DNA of 64,000 bases from Dipetalonema caudispina. Lineage: Eukaryota; Nematoda; Chromadorea; Rhabditida; Onchocercidae. The translations under genes and the position numbers were made by a program. Positions 61,401 to 64,000 of this stretch are shown piece after piece (positions within the stretch are counted from its first letter, which is position 1; every line of letters starts with the position of its first letter). The notes under the pieces are model-generated. The model saw only the letters and a program-made list of their open reading frames with translations. It made no database searches and had not been told where the DNA came from. The stretch covers positions 291,165 through 355,164 of the forward strand of contig JABVXV010000044.1 of the NCBI GenBank assembly GCA_013365325.1, read 5' to 3'.

Positions 61401-63490
61401 GAAAAATTTTAAAAAACATCTTGATATAGTTTTCGTTTCTTCTTCTTTTCTTTTTTTTTTTTTTTTCAACAAATGGCCACATACACTATCGTCAATTAAA
61501 TTATGAATAAAAATTGATAATTTTTTTTTAGAGCTTTAAGCCTGTCCAGTTCAAAGATAGACCGATTGCATCCACAATGGTCATGTCGGCATTTACATGG
61601 ACTCACTCGCAAACAGGTCATATTCAAATTTCTTTAACATTGAAAAAATTGAATCTCACGAAATTCGGAATTTTACAAGATAAAAAATTTATTAAATTGT
61701 GTTAAAAGCGAAGAAAATTGCATGATATTGCACTGTTGTCTTTCCTTCAGTCTATCAGTTAAAAATTCAAATATGATCGATCCATCGTGATAACTTCAAC
61801 TTGCACAAAATGCAGAATCTAATAAATTTTTGTATCATAATATGGAATAGTTGACCTTTGCAATGAATTATTTATCATAATCATTTTGATCCCAATCATC
61901 GATAACAACAAAGTCGTAAATGTGTATGACAGTGAATATTACAGTTAAGGTTTTGTCGACGCAACATCGAACAGATGGATAGCATAAGAGCCGGTGCACA
62001 ACTCGCTTATTCCGAATGCCAGTATCAGTTCCATCAGAGAAGGTTTATTTATGAGATGAAATGTTGTGTAGTATCGTAGAAATCTGATGAATCAATCAAT
62101 AAGTTCATTGATAATCACTGTTAAATATTGAAAATGGCTCCTGTAAATGATCCCTTTTTATTGCTGAGGGATTATTATTCTAAATTATTAAATAATCCTT
62201 TTATTGCTAAAGGATTATTCTTTTTAATTGAAGCTTTGGAAAGATCATAGATTAGTGACATTTGAAACTAATTTAAAGTAATAGCACTTAAACAAAATTG
62301 GATTCAAGAATTAAATTTAAACACTTAAGCACCAATCACTTTGGAGTGTGTAGTTTCAGAATTCTCGATTCCTCAATTTACAATTTTATTTCGAGAATTG
62401 AATTGAAAAAGATGTTTAGGATTTAAAAAATTTGCTTCATATATTTCTTAGATGGAATTGCTCGTTAATCGATCCAAACACGAAGGAAGTTTTTGGTGAT
62501 ATGATCTTAAATCGTGGTACTCGGGAAGCTGCCTTCGTTCATGCTATTTCTTCCGCCGGGATTGCTTATCGAATTACAAGGTTTGTCATGCAAGAAATAT
62601 CCGGTTGACCGATTATTCCTTTACAATGTCCAGAATGGATAACTTTTTTATCACTGTATTATAGGGATTGTTCCAAAGGACTTATCGATAAATGTGGCTG
62701 TGATTTGAGTGCTTTAAAAAAAACGGATCAATTCAACTGGAATGGATGCTCAGATAACGTTCGATACGGTATAGCTGTATCAAGAGCTTTCGCTGATGCT
62801 GCTGAAAGGGGCAAAAATCAAACGCTTGAACGGAAAATCATGAATTTGCATAACAACAATGCTGGAAGACAGGTAAAGAAACATTTTTATTTCCACCAAA
62901 ATGGAGGATATCAATGAGTACTTAAGCTAATATAAATTGAAAAATAATGCGCCTTCTGCAAATAAAGTGGAATAATAGAGGAATTTTTCTACAACAGGTA
63001 TTAGAATTAAATACCCGAAAGCAATGCAAATGCCATGGTTTGAGCGGTTCCTGCGAAATGAAAACATGCTGGAAATCAATGCCAACATTTAGGTAAATCT
63101 CTTCTACAATGCTAAGATAGGTTTTTATTTTACTTTTATGATGCTCAAAAGAGTAATGATAATTGCTCTGGGAGGATTTTGTTGATATTTAGGATGTAGG
63201 TAATCTTTCTCTCTAATTAAAGGAAAATCTGGGAGAAAGCGTAAAGATTTCTGAAGTCTTTTTTTTGATAAGAATTAAAAAAATGAAACTTGAAAATTAG
63301 GTTTAAATTTTAAGATTTTTAACTACATTAACTTCCTTACTGATACTACTCGCATTATTGTAGGGAAGTTGGAAAGATAATCAAAGAAAAGTTTGACGGT
63401 GCCACAGAGGTAGCAATCGTTGAAGAGGACAATAAACCGATAATGGTCCGCAAAAATATCAATTTCAGAAGGCATACTAAAGCTGATCTC
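58412..63490 (+). CDS. cwn-1: Wnt ligand, Wnt4-like, 3' end outside the window
   Basis: Secreted lipid-modified signalling glycoprotein acting on Frizzled receptors. Exons: 58412-58524, 61532-61616, 61945-62042, 62452-62580, 62665-62872, 62998-63092, 63364-63490; 855 nt so far (285 codons). The first exon ([20 protein letters not shown], then [10 protein letters not shown]) would be the signal peptide; it has a strong GTGAGT donor and fits phase across a 3-kb intron, but is inference. Wnt hallmarks: [80 protein letters not shown], and [15 protein letters not shown] with the serine that carries palmitoleate. [13 protein letters not shown] and FRRHTKADL follow. It best resembles vertebrate Wnt4; the cwn-1 symbol rests on that resemblance. 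About 100 residues, including the cysteine-rich C-terminal domain, are missing past GTAACT at 63491. Confidence 0.9.
60907..60930. repeat. (CT)n microsatellite
   Basis: A CT run within the long first Wnt intron. Confidence 0.9.
61299..61366. repeat. Two-copy 35-bp tandem repeat
   Basis: A 33-base string starting GGTATTAACATTTAATCAGA and ending GACCTCACAT occurs at 61299-61331 and again without change at 61334-61366, in the first Wnt intron. Confidence 0.95.
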
Positions 63491-63745
63491 GTAACTTCTA
63501 GTTTTGTATTATTTTCCTGAAGTTAAAGTAGTTATTCGGGTAATTTCCAGTAAATTAAAAGATATTCGAATTCAGCAGTGAGTAAAATTTTGCATTGAAG
63601 ATACACATATGGTATCAATAAATAGGCTTTTTAATTAATTTCTCAAATTAGTTGTATTTTTGTGGATTTAAAAAAATTTATTAAGATATGATATTATTGT
63701 CTTTCAATGATAACAAATAAAGGAGTATAGGAAGTGAGTAACAAT
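63491..63745. other. Start of the last visible Wnt intron
   Basis: Non-coding after the GTAACT donor. Reading through gives a stop within 13 codons, which supports an intron here rather than a longer exon. Confidence 0.6.

Positions 63746-64000
<255 letters not shown>

Overview
This is eukaryotic nuclear DNA and almost certainly from a nematode. It is AT-rich, with long poly-T and poly-A runs and trinucleotide microsatellites. Genes are split into short exons whose acceptors mostly end in TTTTCAG or TTTTTAG, and the proteins encoded are animal families: a nuclear hormone receptor, CNOT2, a forkhead factor, a Wnt, a ZP-domain protein and a Ly6 protein. A filarial (clade III) worm is my best guess, but that is inference. 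Exon models below were built by hand from splice signals and reading-frame continuity; every junction given preserves frame unless stated.

Layout. 0.1-4.9 kb (+): a complete nuclear hormone receptor gene whose second intron carries a decayed Hsmar1-type mariner. 4.9-19.0 kb: gene-poor DNA with microsatellites and one MITE-like inverted repeat. 19.0-24.0 kb (+): a three-finger C2H2 protein with a decayed duplicate of one of its own exons in an intron. 26.7-29.4 kb and 31.2-35.9 kb (both -): two tandem, diverged CNOT2 (NOT2) paralogues, with a possible structured RNA or repeat island in an intron of the first. 39.1-47.1 or 48.1 kb (+): a single-pass coiled-coil membrane protein resembling the GOLM family. 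Its 4.7-kb intron contains a whole forkhead gene on the opposite strand (42.5-45.8 kb, -). 49.1-50.2 kb (-): a protein carrying only the C-terminal half of a ZP domain. 55.2-56.0 kb (-): a two-exon Ly6/uPAR-like GPI-anchor candidate. 58.4-63.5 kb (+): a Wnt gene, Wnt4-like, with its last exon(s) beyond the window, which ends in an ATT microsatellite.

How the genes relate. There is no operon-like clustering and no shared pathway. The receptor, the zinc-finger protein and the forkhead protein are transcription factors. The CNOT2 pair would act in mRNA deadenylation through the CCR4-NOT complex. The Wnt, ZP and Ly6 proteins are secretory or surface products, and the coiled-coil protein is probably a Golgi or endomembrane resident. 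I found no prokaryote-like defence or mobile system. The strongest oddities are the CNOT2 duplication with a 33-nt frame-preserving candidate microexon, three GC-AG introns, the horizontally spread class of mariner, the nested antisense forkhead gene, the self-duplicated finger exon, and a U2-like string in a GC-richer intronic island.
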